Origin: an archaeon
Lineage (GTDB): Archaea; Thermoproteota; Bathyarchaeia; TCS64
Direction: 5' to 3'
NCBI GenBank assembly: GCA_020444005.1
Contig: JAHLLU010000090.1
Coordinates: forward strand, 1 to 7,741
Length of the DNA: 7,741 nucleotides
Shown: positions 1 to 6,617 of the stretch, in pieces
How positions within the stretch are numbered: the first letter of the stretch is position 1
Layout of the letters: every line of letters starts with the position of its first letter
Notes under the pieces: generated by a model
What the model was told of the DNA's origin: nothing
Database searches by the model: none
What the model saw: the letters and a program-made list of their open reading frames with translations, nothing else
Program-made: the position numbers and the translations under genes

Positions 1-699
1 ACACCTAAAACAAAGATGATCTGCATATGCAATCCTCATAATCCATATGGAAGGGTATTAAACCAATCAGAACTAAGAGCCATGGTAGACCTAGCAAACG
101 ACCATGATCTCTGGATAATGAGCGACGAGATATGGAGCGACATAGTCTATGATGGTCGAAAACATATTCCAACCGCGACAATTACAAATGCAATAGATAG
201 AACCATCACACTATACGGGTTCAGTAAAACATACGCTATGGCAGGACTACAACTCGGCTATGCAGTCATACAAAACAAAGACCTGATGAACAGATTCAAA
301 GATACATCCCCTGGATACCTCTACCCAGTTAATAATGTGAGCCAAACAGCTGGACGAGCAGCCCTGATGGAAGCAGAGGAATGGGCGTCAAACTTTATCG
401 TCCATCTTGAAAAGATAAGAGACTATGTTTACGAGAGACTATCAGAATCTCCTAATGTCGATGTTCATAAACCCGAGGGAACCTATGTCATATTCCCCAA
501 AATACAGGGTATGACCAGTGTAGAAGCCACAGATTACCTTCTTGAGGAAGCAAAGGTAGCGGTAGTTCCCGGTCATGGGGAACCATTCAGCTACTTTGGT
601 CCCGGAGGAGAAGGACACATCAGAATAGTCTACAGTACAAGCATGAGCATAATAGAGGAAGCCATGGATAGAATAGAAAAAGCACTCACCAAGCTCTAA
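1..699 (+). CDS. PLP-dependent class I/II aminotransferase, 5'-truncated by window edge
   Basis: The frame is open from base 1, and the residues before the first ATG (base 16) already match the family, so this is the C-terminal part (about 233 residues) of a longer enzyme of usually 380-400 residues. Visible fold-type I PLP landmarks: NPHNPYG at 31-51 (Asn contacting the cofactor), SDEIW at 121-135 (Asp that pairs with the pyridine nitrogen), GFSKT with the Schiff-base Lys codon at 226-228, and HIRIVYST near the end, whose Arg (622-624) would bind the substrate carboxylate. The enzyme should catalyse transamination, or possibly C-S beta-elimination, of an amino acid in the cytosol. The NP-NP-G spacing and the GLQLGY segment after the lysine recall MalY/PatB-like C-S lyases as well as aspartate/aromatic aminotransferases, so substrate is not assigned. 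In GLQLGY a Gln stands where many aminotransferases have a phosphate-binding Arg (GLRIGY). Third codon positions favour A and C. The last 14 bp overlap the convergent ABC gene. Confidence 0.9.
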   Translation, partial: TPKTKMICICNPHNPYGRVLNQSELRAMVDLANDHDLWIMSDEIWSDIVYDGRKHIPTATITNAIDRTITLYGFSKTYAMAGLQLGYAVIQNKDLMNRFKDTSPGYLYPVNNVSQTAGRAALMEAEEWASNFIVHLEKIRDYVYERLSESPNVDVHKPEGTYVIFPKIQGMTSVEATDYLLEEAKVAVVPGHGEPFSYFGPGGEGHIRIVYSTSMSIIEEAMDRIEKALTKL

Positions 700-1744
700 C
701 TGGTTTGACAGCGTCAGTGCTAAACTGAACCCAGACTCTTTCTCCAATAGAAAGCCTAGCTGTCTTAACAGCTCTTCGACCCATGTTTAATACTATTTTC
801 TCACCAATATTCACTGAGATCAACGTATTGGGTCCCACGGTGGTTATCTCATCTACTATGCCTTGGAATAGATTATCACCTGTATTCATAGGCGTTTTTC
901 TATGGAGAATTATCTCAGCTCCATGAACAGCCACCTTATTCTGGTCAACATCGGGTACCAGACTAGTGCGAAGAACAACAGAGCCAATATTCACCTTAGT
1001 AAAAGGAGAACCATGCTGATACTCCTTTATATCATAGATGTTTCTATAACCAAAGAAACGAGCTGCATACTCATCACGTGGATCAGCATAAACTTGCTCC
1101 ACAGAGCCTATCGCTCTCAAAGAACCATTACGCACCACAGCCAGTTTATCAGCCATAGTCAAGGCCTCAGCCTGATCGTGAGTCACGTGAATAGTGGTCA
1201 GGTCAAGATAACTGTGGATCATCTGTATCTCATCTCTGAGACTAGCTTGACTGATGATATCCAAGTTATTCAGTGGCTCATCGAGCAGTAGAACCCTTGG
1301 CTGCTGAATTAATGCACGTGCTAATGCAAGTTTACGGCGTTCACCGCCACTCAGGGTAACAACTTCACGCCCTAGATGGGGTTTTAACTTCATCATATTC
1401 GTGATGCCTTCAAGAATCATACTGGCATCATCATACACCCGCTGAGTACCATAACTCAGAATCTCAGATACGGTGCTATGAGGTGGAAAAACAGGGTTCT
1501 GGGGAACATAGGCGATCCTCCGCTGTTTTTGTGGAAGCTCGGTAATATCTGTTTCATCCAAAAGAATCTCACCGGAGTCAAGCTTATGGAATCCCTGTAT
1601 TGTTTCTAGTAACAGAGTCTTACCGGCGCCGGTAGGTCCAATAATCACGAGATATTGGCCGGGTTCGGCGACTAGACTAAGATCATTTATCCTGAAGCCG
1701 TTAAAGTCCTTGCTTAAACCTTGTAGCTCTAGTCGTCCACCCAT
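686..1744 (-). CDS. ABC transporter ATP-binding protein with C-terminal TOBE-like domain
   Basis: Cytosolic nucleotide-binding subunit of an ABC importer, 352 residues. Walker A GPTGAGKT is at residues 36-43, the Q-loop Gln at 82, signature LSGGE at 131-135, Walker B VLLLDEP at 151-157, and the H-loop His at 189. After the ATPase core, a beta-rich tail (about 235-350) ends in a segment resembling a TOBE/MOP-type regulatory domain (FQGIVDEITTVG, then a VWVQFSTDAV strand). This architecture is typical of the molybdate/tungstate, polyamine, iron and sulfate importers (ModC, WtpC, PotA, FbpC, CysA). Residue comparison by eye does not choose among them, although the short tail fits an oxyanion type. 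The ATG has a Shine-Dalgarno AAGGTG five bases upstream. It lies 42 bp downstream of the coiled-coil gene on the same strand and may share its transcript. No permease or binding protein is encoded in the window, so its partners must lie elsewhere. Its 3' end overlaps the convergent aminotransferase gene by 14 bp. Confidence 0.93.
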   Translation of the reverse strand: MGGRLELQGLSKDFNGFRINDLSLVAEPGQYLVIIGPTGAGKTLLLETIQGFHKLDSGEILLDETDITELPQKQRRIAYVPQNPVFPPHSTVSEILSYGTQRVYDDASMILEGITNMMKLKPHLGREVVTLSGGERRKLALARALIQQPRVLLLDEPLNNLDIISQASLRDEIQMIHSYLDLTTIHVTHDQAEALTMADKLAVVRNGSLRAIGSVEQVYADPRDEYAARFFGYRNIYDIKEYQHGSPFTKVNIGSVVLRTSLVPDVDQNKVAVHGAEIILHRKTPMNTGDNLFQGIVDEITTVGPNTLISVNIGEKIVLNMGRRAVKTARLSIGERVWVQFSTDAVKPVRAW

Positions 1745-1749
1745 CTTGG

Positions 1750-1755
1750 CACCTT
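1750..1755 (-). promoter_or_regulatory. Ribosome binding site of the ABC ATPase gene
   Basis: Read on the minus strand this is AAGGTG, followed by five bases (CCAAG) and the ATG at 1744. It supports that ATG as the start and shows that this gene is translated from an internal or leadered message, unlike the upstream coiled-coil gene, which lacks such a site. Confidence 0.6.
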
Positions 1756-1786
1756 ACAGCTATCAGTATCTCCATGGGCTATAATC

Positions 1787-2566
1787 TTAACCCACAAAAA
1801 TATAGATCACATGACTTCTCAATGCAGTGTTAGAGACTACTAAGTTACCGCTTTCATCCTTGATTTCAGATATACTGAGCTTATAGCTTCCAGCTCCAAG
1901 GACAAAGGGATTGTTCCAAGTGTAATCTTTCTCACGGTTTATTGTGTAGATATCGCTTGAGGTTCCACTGTTCATATATACCTTGTAGATTGTGAGCTTG
2001 AATGATCCTTTGAAAGATGTCCCATTGGTGTACCTGATGTGGACTGTGCCAGTTATTGCGGTGTTTTCTGGAAAAGTGTCTTGAGCTGTTGTTAGATTGA
2101 CCTCAATGTTATCAACGGTATAGGCAACGTACAATGGATTATAGGCCGCCTCGTATTTGTTCAACAATTTATCATAGTCATCTTGTAATTCATCTAACTC
2201 ATCTTCGAGGTCATCGATTGTTTCAGTGTGTTCAGCTACGATATCCGTTAATTGGTTTACCTCGGTCTCAAGGGAGTTTATCTGCGTATCTAATGCAGTA
2301 TTCTCATTCTGGAGAGTAGTATATTCGGTTAAGGGCACATTGTTCTCAAATAATTCTGAGTATTCTGTCTCCAATGCATTATAATCAGATTGAAGCGATT
2401 GAAGATCAGCTTCAAGATCACTGATAGTTGATTCTTGTTGATTCACAGTCTCTGTGAGACTATTGATCTTTGGTTTGCTGAGAAGGGTATTATCGATGTA
2501 GAAACCGGAGAATAACCCGAGGATAAGAGCAGCTGCGGCTACAAGTTTGAGGTCTATTTGAGGCAT
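1787..2566 (-). CDS. Membrane-anchored coiled-coil protein with C-terminal beta-rich domain
   Basis: 259 residues, family not recognised. A short N-terminus (MPQIDLK) precedes a single hydrophobic segment at about residues 8-24, best read as an uncleaved signal anchor. Residues about 35-140 form a long acidic coiled coil made of repeated Leu/Ile heptads (for example LETEVNQL, IDDLEDELDELQDDYDKL). From about 145 to the end the sequence alternates hydrophobic and polar residues (VAYTVDNIEVNLTTA, GTVHIRYTNGTSFKGSFKLTIY), as expected for a beta-sandwich, and finishes at FVG. The likely topology is a cytoplasmic tip, one membrane helix, and a rod holding a small beta domain outside the cell. Such proteins are common in archaeal surfaces, but their roles are mostly unknown. 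The start is supported by a TATA box centred about 25 bp upstream with no Shine-Dalgarno, so the message is probably leaderless. The ABC ATPase gene follows after 42 bp. A role as an accessory to a transporter is possible but unproven. Confidence 0.85.
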   Translation of the reverse strand: MPQIDLKLVAAAALILGLFSGFYIDNTLLSKPKINSLTETVNQQESTISDLEADLQSLQSDYNALETEYSELFENNVPLTEYTTLQNENTALDTQINSLETEVNQLTDIVAEHTETIDDLEDELDELQDDYDKLLNKYEAAYNPLYVAYTVDNIEVNLTTAQDTFPENTAITGTVHIRYTNGTSFKGSFKLTIYKVYMNSGTSSDIYTINREKDYTWNNPFVLGAGSYKLSISEIKDESGNLVVSNTALRSHVIYIFVG

Positions 2567-2587
2567 ATATGGTGGTGCGTATGATGG

Positions 2588-2595
2588 CTTATATG
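2588..2595 (-). promoter_or_regulatory. TATA box for leaderless transcription of the coiled-coil gene
   Basis: On the minus strand the sequence reads CATATAAG, centred about 25 bases before the A of the ATG at 2566. Archaeal TATA boxes sit about 22-27 bp before the transcription start, so the message would begin at or next to the start codon. The absence of any Shine-Dalgarno in between (CACCACCATAT) agrees. On the plus strand the same bases read CTTATATG and could also serve the CoA-transferase gene, giving a leader of roughly 55-60 nt. Confidence 0.55.
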
Positions 2596-2597
2596 GA

Positions 2598-2617
2598 TAT
2601 GGGACTCAGTCTCCATA
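2598..2617. repeat. Imperfect inverted repeat in the divergent promoter region
   Basis: TATGGGAC pairs with GTCTCCATA across a three-base loop (TCA), leaving one bulged T at 2612: eight base pairs in all. It lies immediately upstream of the TATA box of the coiled-coil gene and between two divergent genes, so it is placed like an operator. It could also be an RNA hairpin in the leader of the CoA-transferase message. No second copy was seen in the window. Confidence 0.35.
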
Positions 2618-2673
2618 CTTTGGGTATGTAGGGAAGATGTTTTAGGTTTGAATGATGAAGTTTTCTGATCTAG

Positions 2674-3804
2674 TTGAAGCCGCTTAAAGGTATACGGGTC
2701 TTGGACCTGACACACGCACACGCAGGTCCTATATGTGCATACTATCTTGGAGCCATGGGCGCCGACGTTGTAAAGATTGAACCACTCTGGGGGGAGATGA
2801 CGAGGATGTTTCCGCCGCTGGTTAAGGGTTTGAGTCCATATTTCGCTTTTCTTGGGCGTTGTAAACGTGGTGTGACTCTTGATTTGAAGAAGCCTCGGGG
2901 TAAGGAGTTATTTGAGGAGCTTGTCAAGAAGAGTGATGTAGTATTGGAGAACTTTAGCCCAGGCACAATGGATAGGCTTGGACTTGGTTGGGATCGGCTC
3001 AGGGAGTTGAATCCGGGGATTGTTTATGCTTCTATTAGTGGTTTTGGGCATTCGGGTCCTTGGAGGGATTATCGGAGTTATGATCCTATTGCGCAGGCTG
3101 CGAGTGGGTTTATGTGGCTTATGAGGGATGTCGTTGATCCTGAGGGGGATTATTATGTTGCTCCTGAGGCTATTGCGGATACTGTGCCTGGTTTTACTGC
3201 GTTGATCGGTATTTTGGCTGCTTTGTATAATCGGCATGAGACGGGTGTGGGTGATCGGGTTGATGTGGCTCAGATGGATTCTATGATTGCTATTCAGCAG
3301 AGTGTTAGTTTCTGGAATTTGGCGGGTATGACGTTTACTGAGGCGATTAAGGGTGCTGGTCCGAGTGTTTATGGTTTGTATGAGGCTTGTGATGGGTGGG
3401 TTATGTTGAGTTTGACGGCGGGTCGGATTACTGATAATTTTATGGAGCTTAGTGGGATCGAGGAGTTGGCGGTGGAGCGTATAGCTGAGTGGGTTAAGCA
3501 ATATACTGTGTCTGAGGTTATTGAGGTGTTATCTAGGAATGGTGTGCCTGTTGCTCCTGTTGATGATTTGGATATGGTGCAGGAGAATGTTCAGGCTCGG
3601 GCGCGGGGGATGTTCGTTGAGGTGGATGATCCCCGGGTGGGTAAGCATCTTCAGCCGGGTTTCCCGTTGCGTTTTGGTGGTGAGGCTATGGATGTTGGTG
3701 TTCCTGCTCCGGGGCTTGGTGAGCATAATTTGGAGGTTTTTGGGGAGTTATTGGGGCTTAGTGTTGAAGAGGTTGAACAGTTGCATCGGGATGGCGTGGT
3801 TTAG
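2674..3804 (+). CDS. Class III CoA-transferase (CaiB/BaiF family)
   Basis: 376 residues. The family moves coenzyme A between carboxylic acids through an aspartyl-CoA anhydride, acting as an interlocked dimer in the cytosol. The N-terminus LKGIRVLDLTHAHAGP is the usual opening, followed by GADVVKIEP and the CKRGVTLDLKKPRG segment. The catalytic Asp is D169 (codon 3178-3180, in EAIADTVPG), the same number as in formyl-CoA transferase. The C-terminal signature GLGEHNLEVF ... LHRDGVV is complete. The region after VMLSLTAGRITDNF is shorter than in most homologues (about 25 residues fewer), with the DPRFA-type segment missing, so the substrate is left open (a carnitine-, oxalate-, benzylsuccinate- or racemase-type activity cannot be chosen by eye). 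The start must be the TTG at 2674: an in-frame TAG directly precedes it and the next ATG lies inside the fold. No Shine-Dalgarno is seen. From about codon 45 the third positions are almost entirely T or G. Confidence 0.93.
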   Translation: MKPLKGIRVLDLTHAHAGPICAYYLGAMGADVVKIEPLWGEMTRMFPPLVKGLSPYFAFLGRCKRGVTLDLKKPRGKELFEELVKKSDVVLENFSPGTMDRLGLGWDRLRELNPGIVYASISGFGHSGPWRDYRSYDPIAQAASGFMWLMRDVVDPEGDYYVAPEAIADTVPGFTALIGILAALYNRHETGVGDRVDVAQMDSMIAIQQSVSFWNLAGMTFTEAIKGAGPSVYGLYEACDGWVMLSLTAGRITDNFMELSGIEELAVERIAEWVKQYTVSEVIEVLSRNGVPVAPVDDLDMVQENVQARARGMFVEVDDPRVGKHLQPGFPLRFGGEAMDVGVPAPGLGEHNLEVFGELLGLSVEEVEQLHRDGVV

Positions 3805-4037
3805 GTTATGGTGTAGATTCGATAGCTGTTTCTTGCTAGTAGTTGTTCTTTTTCTTTTACTAGGTTTTTATTGACTAGGTTTTGTAGTGTTTTTTGGAGT
3901 TGGTTTTTTGTTATGTTTATTCCTTGGTGGTTTGCTGTTGTTTTGATTAGGTTGTTTGTGATGTTTGGTTCTTGGATGATGATATTGAGTATGGTTTCTT
4001 CTATTGGGGTTAATGGTGTTTTTGTTGTGGTTATCAT
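3801..4037 (-). CDS. Small winged-helix DNA-binding protein
   Basis: 78 residues, predicted cytosolic transcription regulator. After a polar TTTKTPLT start, residues about 10-25 (PIEETILNIIIQEPN) form helix 1, 26-38 helix 2, and 41-59 (ITKNQLQKTLQNLVNKNLV) the recognition helix. The final residues (LLARNSYRIYTIT) fit the wing and last strand. The pattern is that of MarR/ArsR-like or PadR-like winged helices trimmed to the core, with no effector domain and no metal-binding cysteines. Nearly every codon ends in A or C, the complement of the T/G bias in flanking plus-strand genes, and the hydrophobic pattern is protein-like. This favours it over the opposing plus-strand frame at 3871-4083, which translates to low-complexity Trp/Phe/Val-rich sequence. 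Its stop shares four bases with the convergent CoA-transferase stop (TTAG). There is no good Shine-Dalgarno before the ATG. The target is unknown. It points away from the chemotaxis operon and shares its upstream region. Confidence 0.75.
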   Translation of the reverse strand: MITTTKTPLTPIEETILNIIIQEPNITNNLIKTTANHQGINITKNQLQKTLQNLVNKNLVKEKEQLLARNSYRIYTIT

Positions 4038-4124
4038 TGTTATTCATCCGCACCGGGTTCTCTCGCGCGCATGCGAATACTAGGTTTTATTTTGTTTCTT
4101 TTATTTAAAATTTGAGGTTTTTAT

Positions 4125-4134
4125 GTTTATATAG
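4125..4134. promoter_or_regulatory. TATA-like element in the chemotaxis/winged-helix intergenic region
   Basis: GTTTATATAG contains TTTATATA on the plus strand and CTATATAAAC on the minus strand. Read right it would start transcription near 4155, leaving about 165 nt of leader before the receptor gene. Read left it would start near 4104, about 65 nt before the winged-helix gene. A second AT site (TTATTTAAAA, 4101-4110) and a third (TCATATATTG, 4191-4200) are alternatives. The 284-bp region 4038-4321 otherwise holds a GC-rich patch with the palindrome CGCATGCG (4068-4075) and a possible leader ORF. Confidence 0.35.
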
Positions 4135-4214
4135 CCTATTTTTGTGTATTATTTTGTGTTTGTTACTCTGATTTATTGTTGTGTTTTTTTTCATATATTG
4201 TTTCTGGGGGTTAT

Positions 4215-4221
4215 GGGGTGA
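4215..4221 (+). promoter_or_regulatory. Shine-Dalgarno-like site before the possible leader ORF
   Basis: GGGGTGA resembles the GGAGGTGA seen before the 38-residue peptide gene and lies six bases before a GTG at 4228. In T/G-rich DNA such a match can arise by chance. Confidence 0.3.
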
Positions 4222-4227
4222 AGTTTT

Positions 4228-4320
4228 GTGCTGAGGTTTGTACGTTTTGATGTGTGTGTTTGTATTTTTTCCATACGCACATTGCTATATTTTGTATCGT
4301 TTTGTTTTGCTCGGAAATAA
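4228..4320 (+). CDS. Possible 30-codon leader ORF ahead of the receptor gene
   Basis: A GTG start six bases after GGGGTGA opens a 30-codon frame that ends in TAA at 4318-4320, one base before the receptor ATG at 4322. The peptide would be hydrophobic and Phe/Val/Cys-rich ([14 protein letters not shown]...), ending FCFARK. The receptor gene itself has only a weak ribosome-binding site (CGGAAATAAC before ATG), so translation of this ORF could deliver ribosomes to it by termination-reinitiation. Against it: the stretch is low-complexity T/G-rich DNA in which such hydrophobic frames arise easily, and no homologue is known to me. The other reading of this region, a TTG at 4238 extending the receptor by 28 residues, is judged less likely. 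Confidence 0.25.
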   Translation: MLRFVRFDVCVCIFSIRTLLYFVSFCFARK

Positions 4321-4321
4321 C

Positions 4322-5947
4322 ATGATGATATCTAAGATTAAATTTAGTTCATCTGTACGAAATAAGCTGTATATGGGCTTTATTGGTGTGGCTCTTCTCG
4401 CGGTTTTAACTGGCGGAATTGCTTACAGAGAACTCCATTCTGTTGAGACGGAGCTTGGGGTTAGCGCTACCTTGTTTACCATTAGAGAGAAAGGGACTAC
4501 CGCAACTAAGACCATATATGAAATGTCGGACATGGTTCATGATTATATTGGTTATTCTGAGGGTGATGCTTATCTTAGGACGAGTTTTGATAACTCGTAT
4601 GCTGAGCTTGGTGGTGTGATCGAGGAGATTCACACTAATCTTGATGAGCTCGGTGACGCTGAGTATAAGCAGGTTACTCTTGCTGTTGATAATCAGGTTT
4701 TTGACTGGATCGATAAGAGCCACGAGTTAATGAATGTCTATGATGAGGCATATGATGACTCAGACGGTGATTATGAGTATATTAAAGCAGAGGTCGAGCC
4801 TGTGCTTGAGGAATATGATGCTGCTTTTGATGGATTTGTTTCTAAGCTAACTGATTTTGAGAGTTATGCAAGCGAAAAAGTAGTGGAATCCGAGCAGAAG
4901 GCTGAAAGGATCGTGGCTGCTGCCACGGTCAAGATCGGTCTTGTGCTTGGTGTCTCAGTTGTTGCAGCTGTATTATTGAGTATGTATATCTCAAAGAGTA
5001 TTACTGATCCTTTGGCGTCTCTTGTGGAGGACGCGAATATTGTGGCTGATGGTCATATTGGTCACGAGTTTGTCACAAAAGATAGAGATGATGAGATCGG
5101 TGACGTAATTACTGCTATTAAGAACATGGTGAAGAACACAGGTAACTTGGTGGGTAGCGTAAGTAATGCTACTGATCAGGTGGTGGCCATGTCTCAGGAG
5201 CTTAGCAGCACTATTCAGCAAGTTAATGCTAGCATGCAGCAAGTCTCTTCTGCGACTCAACAGATCGCTCAGGGCGCTGCTCAGTTAAGCAACTTGGCTC
5301 AGGATTCCAGTAGTAACGCGAATCAGCTTTCTGCAGTGCTTCAACAGACTGGCGCTAACAGTGAGAAGGCGGGTCAGAGTATTCAGCAGATTATGTCTGC
5401 CATGGAGACTACGACTCGTACTGTGGAGAATATGGATACTTCGTTGGCTGAGATAAATAACTTGGCTAATATCGTGACTGATGTAGCTAATCAGACTCAG
5501 TTGCTGGCGCTTAACGCGGCTATCGAGGCTGCTCGTGCCGGTGAGGCTGGTCGAGGTTTCGCTGTTGTAGCTGATGCTGTTCGTGAGTTATCGGAGCAGA
5601 CGAATCAGGCTGCGGAGGATACTTTGAAGAGTGTCTCTGATGTGCAGAAGAATGGCAAGGAGGCTATCGAGGTTGCTCGTGGCTCTACTGATGAGGCGTC
5701 TGGCGGAGTTGATGTGATCAATCAGACCATTACTGGTGTAAGCCAAGGTGTAGCGACTATCGAGACCGTTGTACGGGCTATCGAGGAGATCGCTAGTATC
5801 GCGGAGGAGTCGGCTAGTAGCGCCGAGGAGAACACGGCGGCGGCGGAGGAACAGACGGCGGCTATGAGCCAGTTGGCGAGTAGTGCTTCGAGTCTTGAGC
5901 AGATTGCAACTGCGTTGCAGCAAGAAATGCAGAGGTTTAAGTTATAG
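4322..5947 (+). CDS. Methyl-accepting chemotaxis receptor with HAMP domain
   Basis: 541 residues from the ATG at 4322 (a second ATG follows at once). A short cytoplasmic N-terminus leads into membrane helix 1 at about 15-36. An acidic, helical sensor region (37-200, probably a four-helix bundle outside the cell) follows, then membrane helix 2 at about 203-225, a HAMP domain around P230 (ITDPL ... DEIGDV, to about 275), and the long signalling coiled coil. The hairpin tip, which contacts CheA and CheW, is the invariant segment [20 protein letters not shown] (about 392-411) followed by [11 protein letters not shown]. Paired Gln residues at 299/300, 306/307 and 313/314, and paired Glu at 495/496, 502/503 and 509/510, are heptad-spaced and face each other across the hairpin, marking deamidation/methylation sites for CheB/CheD and CheR. 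The C-terminus ends RFKL with no CheR-binding pentapeptide. It probably senses a small extracellular ligand, whose identity is not visible. The cheW gene follows after five bases, forming an operon. An upstream TTG (4238) would add an atypical Cys/Phe-rich extension and is rejected. Confidence 0.95.
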   Translation: MMISKIKFSSSVRNKLYMGFIGVALLAVLTGGIAYRELHSVETELGVSATLFTIREKGTTATKTIYEMSDMVHDYIGYSEGDAYLRTSFDNSYAELGGVIEEIHTNLDELGDAEYKQVTLAVDNQVFDWIDKSHELMNVYDEAYDDSDGDYEYIKAEVEPVLEEYDAAFDGFVSKLTDFESYASEKVVESEQKAERIVAAATVKIGLVLGVSVVAAVLLSMYISKSITDPLASLVEDANIVADGHIGHEFVTKDRDDEIGDVITAIKNMVKNTGNLVGSVSNATDQVVAMSQELSSTIQQVNASMQQVSSATQQIAQGAAQLSNLAQDSSSNANQLSAVLQQTGANSEKAGQSIQQIMSAMETTTRTVENMDTSLAEINNLANIVTDVANQTQLLALNAAIEAARAGEAGRGFAVVADAVRELSEQTNQAAEDTLKSVSDVQKNGKEAIEVARGSTDEASGGVDVINQTITGVSQGVATIETVVRAIEEIASIAEESASSAEENTAAAEEQTAAMSQLASSASSLEQIATALQQEMQRFKL

Positions 5948-5952
5948 GAGGT
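5946..5952 (+). promoter_or_regulatory. Ribosome binding site of cheW, overlapping the receptor stop
   Basis: AGGAGGT is a strong Shine-Dalgarno sharing its first two bases with the receptor's TAG stop. The first ATG (5953) touches it directly with no spacer; the second ATG (5956) has three bases. The second, or the TTG at 5959, would be better spaced, so the true CheW N-terminus may be one or two residues shorter. The arrangement implies translational coupling of receptor and CheW. Confidence 0.75.
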
Positions 5953-6477
5953 ATGATGTTGGCGGATATTGCTACGGTTTCCCAGGTTTCTGGGGATGTT
6001 GGTCAGGCTGCGGGTGTTCAGCACTCTGATATGCAGGTTGTGCTCTTTGAGTTGGCCGGTAAACGGTATGGCGTGGATGTAGGGCAAGTTCAGTCTGTCA
6101 TCGATATGATGGAGATTACGAGTGTGCCTAATGCGCCGTATTACGTGGAGGGTGTGACTAATCTCAGGGGGGAAATTCTCCCTGTGATTGATTTGCGTAA
6201 GAAGCTGAATATTGAGGCCCGTGAGGCGAATACTCACTTTAATACTATTGTGGTTAGTCGTGGTGGGCGTGCTATTGGTTTTGCCGTTGATCAGGTGAAT
6301 GTGGTTATGGATCTGAGTGGTGAGGCGATTGATGAGGTGCCGAGTATTGCTAGTGGCGTTGAAAATGATAGTATTTTTGGTGTCGCGAAGCAGGATGATT
6401 ACTTGATCTTGTTAATTGACTTGTTCAAGGTCTCTGGTAGTCTTGATGAGGATGTCTTGAACGGGTCTTTTGCGTAG
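5953..6477 (+). CDS. cheW: Chemotaxis coupling protein CheW
   Basis: 174 residues. CheW is a cytosolic two-lobed SH3-like beta-barrel protein that bridges receptor tips and the CheA kinase in the signalling array. Here the CheW domain begins at about residue 28 (MQVVLFELAGKRYGVDVGQV), continues through MMEITSVPNAPYYVEGVTNLRGEILPVIDLRKKL (52-85), the typical CheW signature, and ends with YLILLIDLFKV at 150-160. The first 27 residues (Ala/Val/Gly-rich) are an extension before the domain and look disordered. The gene is preceded by AGGAGGT touching the stop of the receptor gene, so receptor and adaptor are made together and probably work together. No CheA is encoded in the window, so this pair must plug into an array encoded elsewhere. 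Third codon positions are strongly T/G. A T-rich tract follows the stop. Confidence 0.95.
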   Translation: MMLADIATVSQVSGDVGQAAGVQHSDMQVVLFELAGKRYGVDVGQVQSVIDMMEITSVPNAPYYVEGVTNLRGEILPVIDLRKKLNIEAREANTHFNTIVVSRGGRAIGFAVDQVNVVMDLSGEAIDEVPSIASGVENDSIFGVAKQDDYLILLIDLFKVSGSLDEDVLNGSFA

Positions 6478-6480
6478 CCA

Positions 6481-6510
6481 CTTTTCTCTTTTCTTTATTT
6501 TTTTATTTAT
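6481..6510 (+). terminator. T-rich tract after cheW, probable archaeal-type terminator
   Basis: Starting three bases after the cheW stop, this stretch contains several runs of four to seven T (CTTTTCTCTTTTCTTTATTTTTTTATTT) and no convincing hairpin. In archaea, runs of U in the RNA suffice for termination, so this is the likely end of the chemotaxis transcript. The rest of 6511-6617 holds AT-rich DNA that probably contains the promoter of the next gene. A weak dyad, TTGAA-GTTTCT-TTCAA, lies near 6550-6566. Confidence 0.55.
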
Positions 6511-6617
6511 AATTTACTCGATATGTTTTGGTATCGGATTGGTGGGTTATTTGAAGTTTCTTTCAATAAATAAGTACAAATAACAGTAACTCAAACCGAT
6601 TTTAATGGATATTTAAT

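Noticed and set aside
2908..3501. 197-codon minus-strand open frame inside the CoA-transferase gene
   Set aside because: Its translation is a Thr/Asn/Pro/Arg/His-rich string without domain pattern. It stays open only because the T/G-rich third positions of the real gene remove stop codons on the other strand.
3521..3874. 117-codon plus-strand frame overlapping the CoA-transferase end
   Set aside because: A Leu/Val/Trp/Cys-rich low-complexity shift of the real gene, with no ribosome-binding site and no recognisable fold.
4061..4076. GC-rich patch TCTCGCGCGCATGCGA as an operator or methylation island
   Set aside because: It contains only an 8-bp palindrome and no second copy; too little to call a site.
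3871..4083. Plus-strand frame opposite the winged-helix gene, seemingly a membrane protein
   Set aside because: The hydrophobicity comes from T/G-rich DNA. The minus-strand frame has a clear helix-turn-helix pattern and codon ends that match the strand bias.
4238..4321. Receptor start at TTG 4238 with a 28-residue N-terminal extension
   Set aside because: The extension is Cys/Phe-rich and would place a second hydrophobic stretch before the normal receptor start. The ATG pair at 4322/4325 gives the standard short cytoplasmic N-terminus.
5722..6237. 171-codon minus-strand frame across the receptor/cheW junction
   Set aside because: Antisense shadow of two well-supported genes; its Ala/Ser-rich part mirrors the receptor coiled coil.
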